Shown in pieces: positions 38,617 through 47,515 of a stretch of 64,000 nucleotides of DNA. The notes below the pieces were generated by a model, which worked only from the letters and a program-made list of their open reading frames with translations, was not told where the DNA came from and did no database searches. Numbering within the stretch: the first letter of the stretch is position 1; each line of letters begins with the position of its first letter. The DNA is from Agromyces bauzanensis (GTDB lineage: Bacteria > Actinomycetota > Actinomycetes > Actinomycetales > Microbacteriaceae): the NCBI RefSeq assembly GCF_014645655.1, contig NZ_BMMD01000010.1, positions 62,001-126,000 of the forward strand. The letters are read 5' to 3'. The translations under genes were made by a program, and so were the position numbers.

Positions 38617-39270
38617 GTGACCGCGCGACGCCCGGCAGATGCACCGCTCATCGGCCGCTTCCTCACCCTCACGCCGATGACCCCCGCGGACTACGCCGCG
38701 CTGGCCGAGGCGATCGCGAAGCCCGAGGTGTTCGCCGGCGGCTTCGGCGGCGGTGCGGGCGGGCTGCAGCGCGACGCCGACGGGTGGCAGCGCTTCGCGG
38801 CCGCCTCGTACACGCCCGCGGACGACGCGATCCCCCTCGCCGTGCGCGTGCGCGGCGGCGACGACGACGGTACGATCATCGGCGCGACGAAGCTCGGCGA
38901 CATCGACCTCGCGAACGAGTCGGCGCACCTCGGCTGGACCGCCTACGACCCGCGCGTGTGGGAAACGGTCGTCAACCCCGAGGTGAAGCTGCTCGTGCTC
39001 GGCCTCGCGTTCGAGCACGGGTTCGGCCGGGTGAAGATTCAGGCGGATGCCGCGAACGCGCGTTCCCGTGCCGCAATGGCGAAGCTCGGCGCCCGCTTCG
39101 AGGGCATCGCCCGCCGGCACAAGCGGCGCGCCGACGGCACGTGGCGAGACACCGCCATCTCCTCGATCATCGTCGACGAGTGGCCGGGGGTGCGAGCCGG
39201 ACTCGAGGCGCGCGTCGCGGCCTGGGGCGGCGGGCCCCTGCGGCTCGGGCCGCCGGAACGCGCGGAGTAG
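38617..39270 (+). CDS. GNAT-family N-acetyltransferase
   Basis: 217 residues resembling the RimJ/RimL-like branch: RFLTLTPMTPADYAALAEA, IGATKLGDIDLANESAHLGWTAYDP, then KLLVLGLAFEHGFGRVKIQAD and NARSRAAMAKLGARFEGIARR, the acetyl-CoA side. The acceptor is unknown. GTG start at 38617. The CT-rich 39271-39340 after it shows no feature. Confidence 0.85.
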   Translation: MTARRPADAPLIGRFLTLTPMTPADYAALAEAIAKPEVFAGGFGGGAGGLQRDADGWQRFAAASYTPADDAIPLAVRVRGGDDDGTIIGATKLGDIDLANESAHLGWTAYDPRVWETVVNPEVKLLVLGLAFEHGFGRVKIQADAANARSRAAMAKLGARFEGIARRHKRRADGTWRDTAISSIIVDEWPGVRAGLEARVAAWGGGPLRLGPPERAE

Positions 39271-39347
39271 CGGCATCCGGTCGCCCTGCCTTGCCCTGCC
39301 CCACCCTGCATTGCCTTGCGGCGCTCGCCGGCACCGGGAGCACGCGC

Positions 39348-40817
39348 TCAGCGGGTCTCGTGCTCGGGCACGTGCAGTCGCGAGAGGAACGCGTCGACGC
39401 CGCGCGGCACCCGCCCACGGTCGGCGCGCGACACGAACACGGTGACGAGCACGGCGATCGGCACGGTCCATGCGGCGGGCTGCTCGAGCAGCGGCCGCAC
39501 GCCGGGCACCGCCGCCGAGATGGCCGCACCGCCGAGGATCGCCGCCCCCGACAGCACGGCGCCCGTGATCATGCCGGCGATCGCGCCGCGCGCGGTGAGC
39601 CCGCGCCACCAGATGCCGAGGAGGAGCACCGGGCACAGCGTCGACGCGGTGAACGCGAACACGAGTCCCACGCTGCCCGCGAGGCCCGCCGGCTCGGTCG
39701 CGAGCGCGACGAGGAGCGGCACCATCGCGGAGGCGACGGCCGCGATGCGGAAGCCGCGCACGCTGCCGCCGAGGAGGTCCTGGCTGATGACGCCCGCGAG
39801 CGAGACGACGAGCCCCGACGACGTCGAGAGGAAAGCCGCGAACGCGCCGCCGATGACGAGCGCCGTGAGCAGGTCGCCCCAGAGCCCCGGCACGAGCCGT
39901 CCGGGCAGCAGCAGCACGAGCGCGTCGGCCTCGCCGGTCGTCGCGAGGTCGGGGGCGAAGGCGCGACCGAGCAGGCCGAACGCCGTCGGGAACAGGTAGA
40001 ACACCGAGAGCAGGCCGAGCACGATGAGCGTCGTGCGGCGGGCGGCGTCGCCGTCGGGGTTCGTGTAGAAGCGCACGAGCACGTGTGGCAGCCCCAGGGC
40101 GCCGAGCAGGAGCGCCACCATGAGCGACACCGTGCGGTAGACGTCATGGTCGCCGGGGCCGGCCGACGGCGGGAACGCCTCGACGGGGGGCAGTGCGGCA
40201 GGCGCGCCGCTGGCGACCACGAAGAGGAGCGCGAACACCGGCACCGCGAGGGCGGTGAGCTTCAGCCAGAACTGGAACGCCTGCACGAACGTGATCGACC
40301 GCATGCCGCCCGCAGCGACGACGCCCGCCACGATGACGGCCACGGCGACCGACCCCACCCAGCTCGGCAGTCCCGTCGCGATGCGCACCGTGAGGGCGGC
40401 GCCCTGCAGCTGCGGCACGATGTAGAACCAGCCGATGACGATCACGAGGATGCTCGTGACCCGACGCGCCCACGGCGACTCGAGCCGCGCCTCGGTGAAG
40501 TCGGGGATCGTGTACGCGCCCGATCGGCGCAGCGGCGCCGCCACGAAGAGCAGCAGCATGAGGTACCCCGCGGTGTAGCCGATGGGGAACCACAGCGCGT
40601 CGGACCCCGTGAGCAGGATGAGCCCGGCGATGCCGAGGAACGAGGCAGCCGAGAGGTACTCGCCGCCGATCGCCGACGCGTTCCACCACGGCCGCACCGT
40701 GCGCGAGGCGACGTAGAAGTCGCTCGTCGTGCGCGAGACGCGCAGCCCGTAGAAGCCGATGAGCGCCGAGGCGATCGCGACCGCGGCGATCGCGACGTAG
40801 CCGATCGCGGGGTTCAC
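39348..40817 (-). CDS. Sodium:solute symporter (ActP-like), copy 1
   Basis: 489 residues, about thirteen helices. SSS-family motifs: WWNASAIGGEYLSAASFLGIAG near residue 50, GGMRSITFVQAFQFWLK, and LPHVLVRFYTNPD in mid-protein. These are shared with the second symporter at 43782, so acetate or another short carboxylate is likely. GTG at 40817 overlaps the stop of the small membrane partner (GTGA). It ends a four-gene minus-strand operon with a LytS-type kinase and LytTR regulator. Confidence 0.87.
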   Translation of the reverse strand: MNPAIGYVAIAAVAIASALIGFYGLRVSRTTSDFYVASRTVRPWWNASAIGGEYLSAASFLGIAGLILLTGSDALWFPIGYTAGYLMLLLFVAAPLRRSGAYTIPDFTEARLESPWARRVTSILVIVIGWFYIVPQLQGAALTVRIATGLPSWVGSVAVAVIVAGVVAAGGMRSITFVQAFQFWLKLTALAVPVFALLFVVASGAPAALPPVEAFPPSAGPGDHDVYRTVSLMVALLLGALGLPHVLVRFYTNPDGDAARRTTLIVLGLLSVFYLFPTAFGLLGRAFAPDLATTGEADALVLLLPGRLVPGLWGDLLTALVIGGAFAAFLSTSSGLVVSLAGVISQDLLGGSVRGFRIAAVASAMVPLLVALATEPAGLAGSVGLVFAFTASTLCPVLLLGIWWRGLTARGAIAGMITGAVLSGAAILGGAAISAAVPGVRPLLEQPAAWTVPIAVLVTVFVSRADRGRVPRGVDAFLSRLHVPEHETR

Positions 40818-41254
40818 GGCCGCTCCTCGTCGCCGAGCTCCGACAGCGAGCGATACCGTGCCTCGTTGCGGCTCGCCGCCCGCACGTAGATGGCCGCGAC
40901 GGTGAGGGCGAGCGGGTAGACGCCCACGGCCAGGAGCAGCCACGACACGGGAACGCCTGCGATCGTCCACACGTCGAGCGCTGGGGTGAGCGCGAGGGCG
41001 ATCGCGAACAGCGCGGTCGCGACGGCGAACCCCGCGGCGAAGACGAGCCCGATCCGCAGCTGCGAGCGGATGAGCGAGCGCACGTACACGCCTTGGATGT
41101 CGCTCGTGGGGGCGTGGGGCGCGACGCCTGCGGCGCCGGGCGTCGGGCGCCGGATCGGCCCGGTGCGGGCGGGCGCGGATGCCGCGGGCGGACCGTTCCG
41201 CGGCGCCGTCACGCGCACCCGCTGCGGCGGCGCGGCGGGCTGCTCGTCGGTCAC
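40814..41254 (-). CDS. Small membrane partner protein of symporter copy 1
   Basis: 146 residues: a Pro/Ala-rich cytoplasmic N-terminus (1-60), then two membrane helices (about 75-98, LRIGLVFAAGFAVATALFAI; 105-130, VSWLLLAVGVYPLALTVAAI) and a polar end. This layout resembles DUF485/YjcH proteins that accompany ActP, although direct similarity is weak. GTG overlaps the regulator's stop, and its own stop overlaps the symporter start: strict coupling of 41254-39348. Confidence 0.65.
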   Translation of the reverse strand: MTDEQPAAPPQRVRVTAPRNGPPAASAPARTGPIRRPTPGAAGVAPHAPTSDIQGVYVRSLIRSQLRIGLVFAAGFAVATALFAIALALTPALDVWTIAGVPVSWLLLAVGVYPLALTVAAIYVRAASRNEARYRSLSELGDEERP

Positions 41255-42000
41255 GTCCGAGGCCGTAGGGTCGCCGCCTCGAGTCGGTCGCGGAGTGCGG
41301 GCAGCAGGCGTCGGCTCACGGGGAGCTCGACCGGCCCGACCGAGATCGTCGGACGGTCGGCGCCGAGCCGCACGCGAGTGACGTGGGCGAGCGAGACGAG
41401 GTACGAGCGGTGCACGCGGACGTAGCCGGCATCCGCCCACTGCCGCTCGAGGTCGGCCATCGGCACCCGCACGAGGTAGCTCGCCTCGTCGGTGTGCAGC
41501 CTGGCGTAGTCGCCCTGCGCCTGCACGTAGCGCACCTCGTCGCGCCGGATCATGCGGGTGGTGGCGCCGAGCGTCACGGCGATCATCTCGAGTGCGGGCG
41601 CCGACGTCGCGGCATCCGCTGCCCCTGTGCCCGCCGCCTTCATCGCCTCGACGATGCGGGTGACCGACCGCGCCAGCCGCTCGGCGCGCACGGGCTTCAG
41701 CAGGTAGTCGACGGCGGCGAGGTCGAACGCCTCGAGCGCCCCCTCCTCGTCGGCGGTGACGAACACGAACGCAGGGCGGTGCTCGAAGCGCTGCAGCGCC
41801 CGCGCGAGGTCGAAGCCCGTGAGGCCCGGCATGTGGATGTCGAGGAACGCTGCGTCGACCGGCTCGCGGGTGAGCAGGCGGATCGCCTCGGACCCCGAGT
41901 CGGCCCGGTGGATCGTGCCGACGCGCGGATCCTGCCCGAGCAGGAACGCCAGCTCGTCGACGGCGGGCTGCTCGTCGTCGGCGATGAGCACGGAGATCAC
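41251..42000 (-). CDS. LytTR-family response regulator
   Basis: 249 residues. Receiver domain 1-118 with acidic pair D8-D9, phospho-acceptor D54 in AFLDIHMPG and K102. LytTR DNA-binding domain about 140-245 (RYVQAQGDYARLHT, VRVHRSYLVSLAHV, LPVSRRLLPALRDRL). GTG at 42000 overlaps the kinase stop by 4 nt. It probably binds the 21-bp-spaced repeats at 43241-43292 and controls both transport operons. Confidence 0.9.
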   Translation of the reverse strand: MISVLIADDEQPAVDELAFLLGQDPRVGTIHRADSGSEAIRLLTREPVDAAFLDIHMPGLTGFDLARALQRFEHRPAFVFVTADEEGALEAFDLAAVDYLLKPVRAERLARSVTRIVEAMKAAGTGAADAATSAPALEMIAVTLGATTRMIRRDEVRYVQAQGDYARLHTDEASYLVRVPMADLERQWADAGYVRVHRSYLVSLAHVTRVRLGADRPTISVGPVELPVSRRLLPALRDRLEAATLRPRT

Positions 42001-43223
42001 GGCACCAGTCTCCCATCGGGTCGCGAGACGGCGTCGACGGATGCCGCGGTGCGGCCGGGCTGGGACTTCGGCACCCGCATACGCACGAGCGTGCCCGCCC
42101 CGACGTTCGTCTCGACGACGAGCCCATGCTCGTCCCCGTACACCTGCCGGAGGCGCGCGTCGACGTTGCGGAGCCCGACGTGCTCGCCCGGGGTGCCGCC
42201 CGCGAGCACGTCGGCGAGCCCCTCGGGGTCGATGCCGACGCCGTCGTCCTCGACGGTGATCTCGGCGAACGCGCCCTGGTCCTCGGCGGTGATCGTGATG
42301 CGGCCGCCGCCCTCCTTCGACTCGAGCCCGTGCCGCACGGCGTTCTCTACGAGCGGCTGGATCGAGAGGAACGGCACGACCGTCGAGAGCACCTCGGGCG
42401 CGACCTGCAGGGTGACCGTCAGCCGGTCGCCGAAGCGGGCGCGCTCGAGCTTCAGGTAGGAGTCGATCGAGCGCAGCTCCTCGGCGACGGTCGTGAAGTC
42501 GCCGTGCCGGCGGAACGAGTACCGCGTGAAGTCGGCGAACTCGAGCACGAGCTCGCGCGCCTTCGCCGGGTCGGTGTTGATGAACGACGCGATCGCGTTG
42601 AGCGAGTTGTAGATGAAGTGCGGGCTGATCTGCGCGCGGAGCGCTCGCACCTCCGCCTCCGCGAGGGCGGTGCGCGACGCGTCGAGCTCCCCGAGCTCCA
42701 CCTGGGCCGCGACCCAGTCGGCGACCTCGCCCGTGGCGCGCACGAGCCCCGCCCGGACGGGAGCGGAGAAGGCCACGATCGCGCCGACTGCGGCGCCGCC
42801 CGCGCGGATCGGCGCGGCGACGGCATCCGTCTCCGCAGTGTCCGTCGCGAGGGCGATGCGTCGCTGCACCTGCGGCTTCCCGGTCGCGGTAGCCTCCTCG
42901 GCGAGGCGCTCGGCGACCCTTCGCACCGACTCGTCGCCGTCGATCGCCACGAGTCCGTGCGGCATCACGATCGCGAGGCTGTCGGCGCCGAGCATCGAGC
43001 GCAGGTGGCGGCCGGCGCGCGCGGCATCCGCCTCGGTCATGTCGCCGCGCAGGTGCTTCGCCGCGCGGGAGGCGAGGTGCAGCGTCTCGTAGGTGGCCCG
43101 CTCGGCGTCGGTGCCGAGCTCCTTCGACGTCACCACGAGCCGGCGCAGCAGCACCACGACGCCCACGGCGAGCGCGCCCGCGACGACGCCGGCGGCAGCG
43201 GCGAGCAGCATCGACTCGGGCAT
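41997..43223 (-). CDS. LytS/YpdA-type sensor histidine kinase
   Basis: 408 residues: one N-terminal membrane helix (about 4-27), a GAF-like sensory region (about 60-180), the His_kinase motif ALRAQISPHFIYNSLNAIASFI with phospho-acceptor His, and a HATPase domain (NAVRHGLES N-box; DDGVGIDPEGL; GLRNVDARL). No CHASE or 5TM domain, so the signal is probably sensed in the cytoplasm or at the membrane. ATG at 43223 lacks a clear Shine-Dalgarno. First gene of the minus-strand operon. Confidence 0.9.
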   Translation of the reverse strand: MPESMLLAAAAGVVAGALAVGVVVLLRRLVVTSKELGTDAERATYETLHLASRAAKHLRGDMTEADAARAGRHLRSMLGADSLAIVMPHGLVAIDGDESVRRVAERLAEEATATGKPQVQRRIALATDTAETDAVAAPIRAGGAAVGAIVAFSAPVRAGLVRATGEVADWVAAQVELGELDASRTALAEAEVRALRAQISPHFIYNSLNAIASFINTDPAKARELVLEFADFTRYSFRRHGDFTTVAEELRSIDSYLKLERARFGDRLTVTLQVAPEVLSTVVPFLSIQPLVENAVRHGLESKEGGGRITITAEDQGAFAEITVEDDGVGIDPEGLADVLAGGTPGEHVGLRNVDARLRQVYGDEHGLVVETNVGAGTLVRMRVPKSQPGRTAASVDAVSRPDGRLVP

Positions 43224-43240
43224 GCACGCCAGCGTAGCCG

Positions 43241-43292
43241 TCGTTCGTCGTCGCAATGGAGCCGTTCGTCGCACGGTGGACGCCGTTCACCG
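43241..43292. promoter_or_regulatory. Three direct repeats with 21-bp period, LytTR-box array
   Basis: TCGTTCGTCG (43241), CCGTTCGTCG (43262) and CCGTTCACCG (43283) are direct repeats, each start exactly 21 bp after the previous one (two helical turns). LytTR proteins recognise 9-10-bp direct repeats with CGTT-like cores about 21 bp apart. CGACGAACGG at 43294-43303 is an inverted copy. The array lies between the two divergent operons. Confidence 0.7.
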
Positions 43293-43404
43293 ACGACGAA
43301 CGGCAGGCGGCCCCTGCGGCGGGCCGCGAGGGTGAGCATTGGTGCACTGCGAACGCAGCGGCGAGGCTGCCGCCCCGCTGATTCCCACTCGAAGGAGAGA
43401 CGCC

Positions 43405-43782
43405 ATGGGCAATGACGCCCTGAGCGCGGAGGTCGACCTCAGTCACGTCGACTATCACGCGGTACAGCAATCGCCAGAGTTCCAGAAGCTCCGCAAGACG
43501 CACCGGAGCTTCGTCTTCCCCGTCCTCGCCGCATGCCTCGTGTGGTACTTCGCTTACGTGCTGCTCGCGGTCTACGCCGTGGAGTTCATGTCCACCCGGG
43601 TCTTCGGGAGCATCAACATCGCGATGCTGCTCGGTCTCGCACAGGTCGTCACGACCTTCGCGGTGACCATGTGGTACGTGCGGTGGGCCGACACGCACTT
43701 CGACCCGAAGGCGGAGCAGATCCGCGACGAGATCGAGACGGGCGTGTTCTTCGACAAGGCCGATGAGGGGGTGGCTCGCTGA
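43405..43782 (+). CDS. DUF485-family membrane protein (YjcH-like)
   Basis: 125 residues: a hydrophilic N-terminus ending in the family-typical SPEFQKLRKTHRSFVFP, two helices (about 42-65 and 78-100), and TMWYVRWADTHFDP. DUF485 proteins accompany acetate permease ActP. ATG at 43405 follows AAGGAG with 7-nt spacing; the upstream frame extension is not needed. Its stop shares one base with the actP ATG. Confidence 0.9.
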   Translation: MGNDALSAEVDLSHVDYHAVQQSPEFQKLRKTHRSFVFPVLAACLVWYFAYVLLAVYAVEFMSTRVFGSINIAMLLGLAQVVTTFAVTMWYVRWADTHFDPKAEQIRDEIETGVFFDKADEGVAR

Positions 43783-45395
43783 TGCTGCACCTCGAAGCGG
43801 CGAGCACCTCGCCCGGCAACCCCTGGCTCAACATCGGCATCTTCGGCGCGTTCGTCGCGATCACGTTAGTGATCGTCTTCCGTGCCAGCCGGAACAACAA
43901 GACCGCGGCCGACTACTATGCGGCCGGGCGCTCGTTCACGGGCGGCCAGAACGGCTCGGCCATCGCGGGCGATTACCTGTCTGCGGCATCCTTCCTCGGC
44001 ATCGTCGGCGCGATCGCGACGACCGGCTACGACGGTTTCCTCTACTCGATCGGTTTCCTCGTGGCCTGGCTCGTCGCGCTGCTCCTCGTCGCGGAGCTCC
44101 TCCGCAACACGGGCAAGTTCACCATGGGCGACGTGCTCTCTTTCCGGCTCAAGCAGCGCCCGGTCCGCATCGCGGCGGCCATCACGACGCTCGCGGTGTC
44201 GTTCTTCTACCTGCTCGCGCAGATGGCGGGCGCCGGCGGCCTCGTGTCGCTGCTCCTCGGCATCGGCGACGGCGTCGGCCAGGCCGTGGTCATCACCGTG
44301 GTCGGCGGCCTCATGATCCTCTACGTGCTGGTCGGCGGCATGAAGGGCACCACCTGGGTGCAGATCATCAAGGCCGTGATGCTCATCGTCGGCGCCGGCG
44401 TGATGACCGTGTGGGTGCTCGCCCTCAACGGGTTCGACTTCTCGGCGCTGCTCGACCGCGCCGTCGAGGTCGCCGGCAACCCCGCGATCCTCGACCCGGG
44501 CCTGAAGTACGGCGTCTCGGACCTCGCGAAGGTCGACTTCCTCTCGCTCGGCCTCGCGCTCGTGCTCGGCACCGCGGCACTCCCGCACGTGCTCATGCGC
44601 TTCTACACCGTGCCCACGGCCAAGGAGGCCCGCAAGTCGGTCGTCTGGGCGATCTGGCTCATCGGCATCTTCTACGTGTTCACGCTCGTGCTCGGCTACG
44701 GCGCGGCGGCCCTCGTCGGCCCCGAGGTCATCGCGGCAGCGCCCGGGGGCCCGAACTCTGCGGCACCGCTGCTCGCGTTCGCGCTCGGCGGCCCGCTGCT
44801 GCTCGGCATCATCTCGGCGGTCGCCTTCGCGACGATCCTCGCGGTCGTCGCGGGGCTCACGATCACCGCGGCGGCCTCGTTCGCGCACGACATCTACGCG
44901 TCGGTCGTGAAGAAGGGCAAGCCCGAGCCGGGCGCCGAGGTGAAGGTCGCGCGTCGTACCGTGGTCATCATCGGCATCGTCGCGATCATCGGCGGCATCG
45001 GGGCGAACGGCCAGAACATCGCGTTCCTCGTGGCGCTGGCGTTCGCCGTCGCGGCATCCGCCAACCTGCCGACCATCGTGTACTCGCTGTTCTGGAAGCG
45101 CTTCACGACCCGGGGCGCCCTGTGGAGCATGTACGGCGGACTGATCTCGGCCATCGTGCTCATCGCGTTCTCGCCCGTCGTGTCGGGATCCGCCACCTCG
45201 ATGCTGAAGACCGAGGGGATCAACTTCGCCTGGTTCCCGCTGTCGAACCCGGGCATCGTCTCGATCCCGCTCGCCTTCCTCCTCGGGTGGATCGTGAGCG
45301 TCATCGACAACCGGCGCGAGGACCCGGCCAAGCAGTCCGAGATGGAGGTCCGCTCGCTCACGGGCATCGGCGCCGAGAAGGCGACGCACCACTAG
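43782..45395 (+). CDS. actP: Cation/acetate symporter ActP, copy 2
   Basis: 537 residues, about thirteen helices of the SSS fold. Motifs: GSAIAGDYLSAASFLGIVGAI near residue 60, GGMKGTTWVQIIKAVML, LPHVLMRFYTVPTAKEARKS, and NLPTIVYSLFWKRFTTRG. With the DUF485 partner this is the usual acetate or short-chain carboxylate uptake system. It ends at a strong double hairpin. Confidence 0.92.
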   Translation: MLHLEAASTSPGNPWLNIGIFGAFVAITLVIVFRASRNNKTAADYYAAGRSFTGGQNGSAIAGDYLSAASFLGIVGAIATTGYDGFLYSIGFLVAWLVALLLVAELLRNTGKFTMGDVLSFRLKQRPVRIAAAITTLAVSFFYLLAQMAGAGGLVSLLLGIGDGVGQAVVITVVGGLMILYVLVGGMKGTTWVQIIKAVMLIVGAGVMTVWVLALNGFDFSALLDRAVEVAGNPAILDPGLKYGVSDLAKVDFLSLGLALVLGTAALPHVLMRFYTVPTAKEARKSVVWAIWLIGIFYVFTLVLGYGAAALVGPEVIAAAPGGPNSAAPLLAFALGGPLLLGIISAVAFATILAVVAGLTITAAASFAHDIYASVVKKGKPEPGAEVKVARRTVVIIGIVAIIGGIGANGQNIAFLVALAFAVAASANLPTIVYSLFWKRFTTRGALWSMYGGLISAIVLIAFSPVVSGSATSMLKTEGINFAWFPLSNPGIVSIPLAFLLGWIVSVIDNRREDPAKQSEMEVRSLTGIGAEKATHH

Positions 45396-45405
45396 CGGGC
45401 GCAGC

Positions 45406-45443
45406 TTCGACGCGGCGGGAACGCCTGCCCGGGCCGCGTCGAA
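45406..45443. terminator. First hairpin after actP
   Basis: TTCGACGCGGC (45406-45416) pairs with GCCGCGTCGAA (45433-45443), an 11-bp stem with a 16-nt loop, just after the actP stop. Confidence 0.6.
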
Positions 45444-45450
45444 TGAACAG

Positions 45451-45495
45451 ACGGGGGCGGATGCCACGACGGCGAGTCGTGACATCCGCCCCCGT
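45451..45495. terminator. Strong bidirectional terminator
   Basis: ACGGGGGCGGATG (45451-45463) and CATCCGCCCCCGT (45483-45495) form 13 perfect pairs. An inner CACGAC/GTCGTG stem closes on a GGCGA loop. It sits between two convergent genes and can stop both. Confidence 0.8.
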
Positions 45496-45522
45496 TGTCA
45501 TGCCCGGGAGCCGACCCCGCCG

Positions 45523-45906
45523 TCAGGGTTCCTCGCGCTCCGCGCCTGACTGGTGCCTCTGGCTGAGCACGGTCACGAGGAGGGTGTACCCGCCGAAGAT
45601 CACTCCGGACGTGAGTGCCGTCACGTACAGCGCCTCCTCGGCGCCGGGCCAGACACCCACGATCACGAGCATCAGGCTGCCGACGATGACGAGGTGCAGT
45701 GGCAGTCCGACGACGGGGAAGAATCGATCGATCGGTTCGGGCTCCCGGTTGAACGCCCTCAGGTCGGCCGTGCGGTTGAGGCCGAAGACGGCGATCACCC
45801 AGACAGCGACTGCCGCCACGGCGCACGACAGCCAGAGCGTGCGATCTTCCACCCCGTAGCGGTTGACGGCTATCTCGGCGAAGTGCACGAACAGGTCGGT
45901 TTCCAT
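45523..45906 (-). CDS. Hypothetical membrane protein, about three spans
   Basis: 127 residues. Hydrophobic segments about 27-45 (LSCAVAAVAVWVIAVFGLN), 68-86 (LPLHLVIVGSLMLVIVGVW) and 93-112 (VTALTSGVIFGGYTLLVTVL). Charged ends; no known motif recognised. ATG start at 45906. It lies downstream of lpdA on the same strand with a 55-nt gap. Confidence 0.65.
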   Translation of the reverse strand: METDLFVHFAEIAVNRYGVEDRTLWLSCAVAAVAVWVIAVFGLNRTADLRAFNREPEPIDRFFPVVGLPLHLVIVGSLMLVIVGVWPGAEEALYVTALTSGVIFGGYTLLVTVLSQRHQSGAEREEP

Positions 45907-45961
45907 GATCCCCCCGGGTCAGATTCTCGATCCGCTCGGGTCGGGACGCAACGAACGCACC

Positions 45962-47362
45962 TCACATGTTGATCATGTGGCCCACGAGCCCGTGGAACGC
46001 CTCCTGCAGTCCCTCCGAGAGCGTCGGGTGCGTGTGCACGTTGCGCGCGAGCTCGACGGCGCCGAGGTCCCACTTCTGCGCGAGGGTCAGCTCGGGCAGC
46101 AACTCCGAGGCATCCGGCCCGATGATGTGGCCGCCCAGGAGCTCGAGGTACTTCGCGTCGGCCACGAGCTTGACGAAGCCCACGGGGTCGCCGAGGCCGT
46201 GCGCCTTGCCGTTGGCCGAGAACGGGAACGTCGCGACCTTGACGTCGTGGCCCTCGTCGCGCGCCTGCTGCTCGGTGAGGCCGAAGCTCGCGACCTGCGG
46301 CGAGCAGAACGTCGCGCGCGGCATCATGCGGTAGTCGCCGAACGCCATGGTCTCGGCGCCGCCGATCGTCTCGGCCGCCACCACGCCCATCGCCTCGGCG
46401 ACGTGCGCGAGCATGAGCTTCGCGGTCACATCGCCGATGGCGTAGATGTGCGGCACGTTCGTGCGCATGAAGTCGTCGATGGCGATCGCCCCGCGGTCGG
46501 TGAGCTGCACGCCCGTCGCCTCGAGGCCGAAGCCCTCGACGTTCGGCGCGAAGCCGACGGCCATGAGCACTCGGTCGACCTCGAGCGAGCCCGGCTGCCC
46601 GTCCGACCCCTCGTAGGCGACGGTCACGCTCGCCCCGTTGTCGGTGACGGTCTGCACCTTCGTCGAGGTGAGGATCGGCACCCCGAGCTTGCGGTACTGC
46701 CTGGTGATCTCCTTCGAGACGTCGACGTCCTCGTTGGGCAGCGCGCGGTCGAGGAACTCGATGATCGTCACCTCGACGCCGTAGTTGCGCAGCACGTAGG
46801 CGAACTCCATGCCGATGGCGCCGGCGCCGACGATCGCGATCGACCTCGGGAGGTCGCGGCTCAGGATCTGTGTCTCGTAGGTGACGATGTTCTGCGAGAG
46901 CTGCACGCCGGGCAGGAGGCGCACACGCGAGCCGGTCGCGATGATCGCGTTGTCGAAGGTGAGCGTCTCGGTGGAGCCGTCGGCCTTCGCGACGTCGATC
47001 GTGTTCGCGTCACGGAACGTGCCGCGGCCGTCGACCTCGGTGATGCCGTTCTTCTTCATGAGGAAGTGCACGCCCTTGACGCGGCCGTCGGCCACCTGGC
47101 GGCTGCGGTCGAAGGCGACGCCGTAGTCGAACGTCGCCTCGCCCGAGATGCCGAACGTCTTGGCCTGCGCGTGGAAGATGTGCGCGAGCTCCGCGTTGCG
47201 CAGGAGCGCCTTCGAGGGGATGCATCCGACGTTGAGACAGACGCCGCCCCAGTAGCGTTCCTCGATCACGGCGGTCTTGAGTCCGAGCTGGGCGGCGCGG
47301 ACGGCGGCGACGTAACCGCCGGGACCGGCGCCGAGGACGACGACATCGAAATGGCTGGTCAT
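45962..47362 (-). CDS. lpdA: Dihydrolipoyl dehydrogenase
   Basis: E3 subunit of 2-oxoacid dehydrogenase complexes. 466 residues: FAD motif [13 protein letters not shown], redox disulfide C42/C47 in [16 protein letters not shown] motif [11 protein letters not shown] near 180, [17 protein letters not shown], and the C-terminal [13 protein letters not shown] with the active-site His-Glu pair. No E1 or E2 gene is adjacent. Confidence 0.95.
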   Translation of the reverse strand: MTSHFDVVVLGAGPGGYVAAVRAAQLGLKTAVIEERYWGGVCLNVGCIPSKALLRNAELAHIFHAQAKTFGISGEATFDYGVAFDRSRQVADGRVKGVHFLMKKNGITEVDGRGTFRDANTIDVAKADGSTETLTFDNAIIATGSRVRLLPGVQLSQNIVTYETQILSRDLPRSIAIVGAGAIGMEFAYVLRNYGVEVTIIEFLDRALPNEDVDVSKEITRQYRKLGVPILTSTKVQTVTDNGASVTVAYEGSDGQPGSLEVDRVLMAVGFAPNVEGFGLEATGVQLTDRGAIAIDDFMRTNVPHIYAIGDVTAKLMLAHVAEAMGVVAAETIGGAETMAFGDYRMMPRATFCSPQVASFGLTEQQARDEGHDVKVATFPFSANGKAHGLGDPVGFVKLVADAKYLELLGGHIIGPDASELLPELTLAQKWDLGAVELARNVHTHPTLSEGLQEAFHGLVGHMINM

Positions 47363-47515
47363 GCTGCCAGCCTAGGCGTGCGCCCGGGGGACTCGGAAAC
47401 GCGGCGGAATCGGCGCCTCGTCGGTGCGATCCCTCGAGCTCGCGGCCGTCGCGGCACTCAGCCGTGTCATAGCCGGGCGAGTCACGATCGGCTCAGGTCG
47501 AGGAAGGAGATCGCG

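Noticed and set aside
39275-39335. CCTTGCCCTGCC-type simple sequence as repeat element
   Set aside because: Short, irregular and without structure; probably low-complexity drift.
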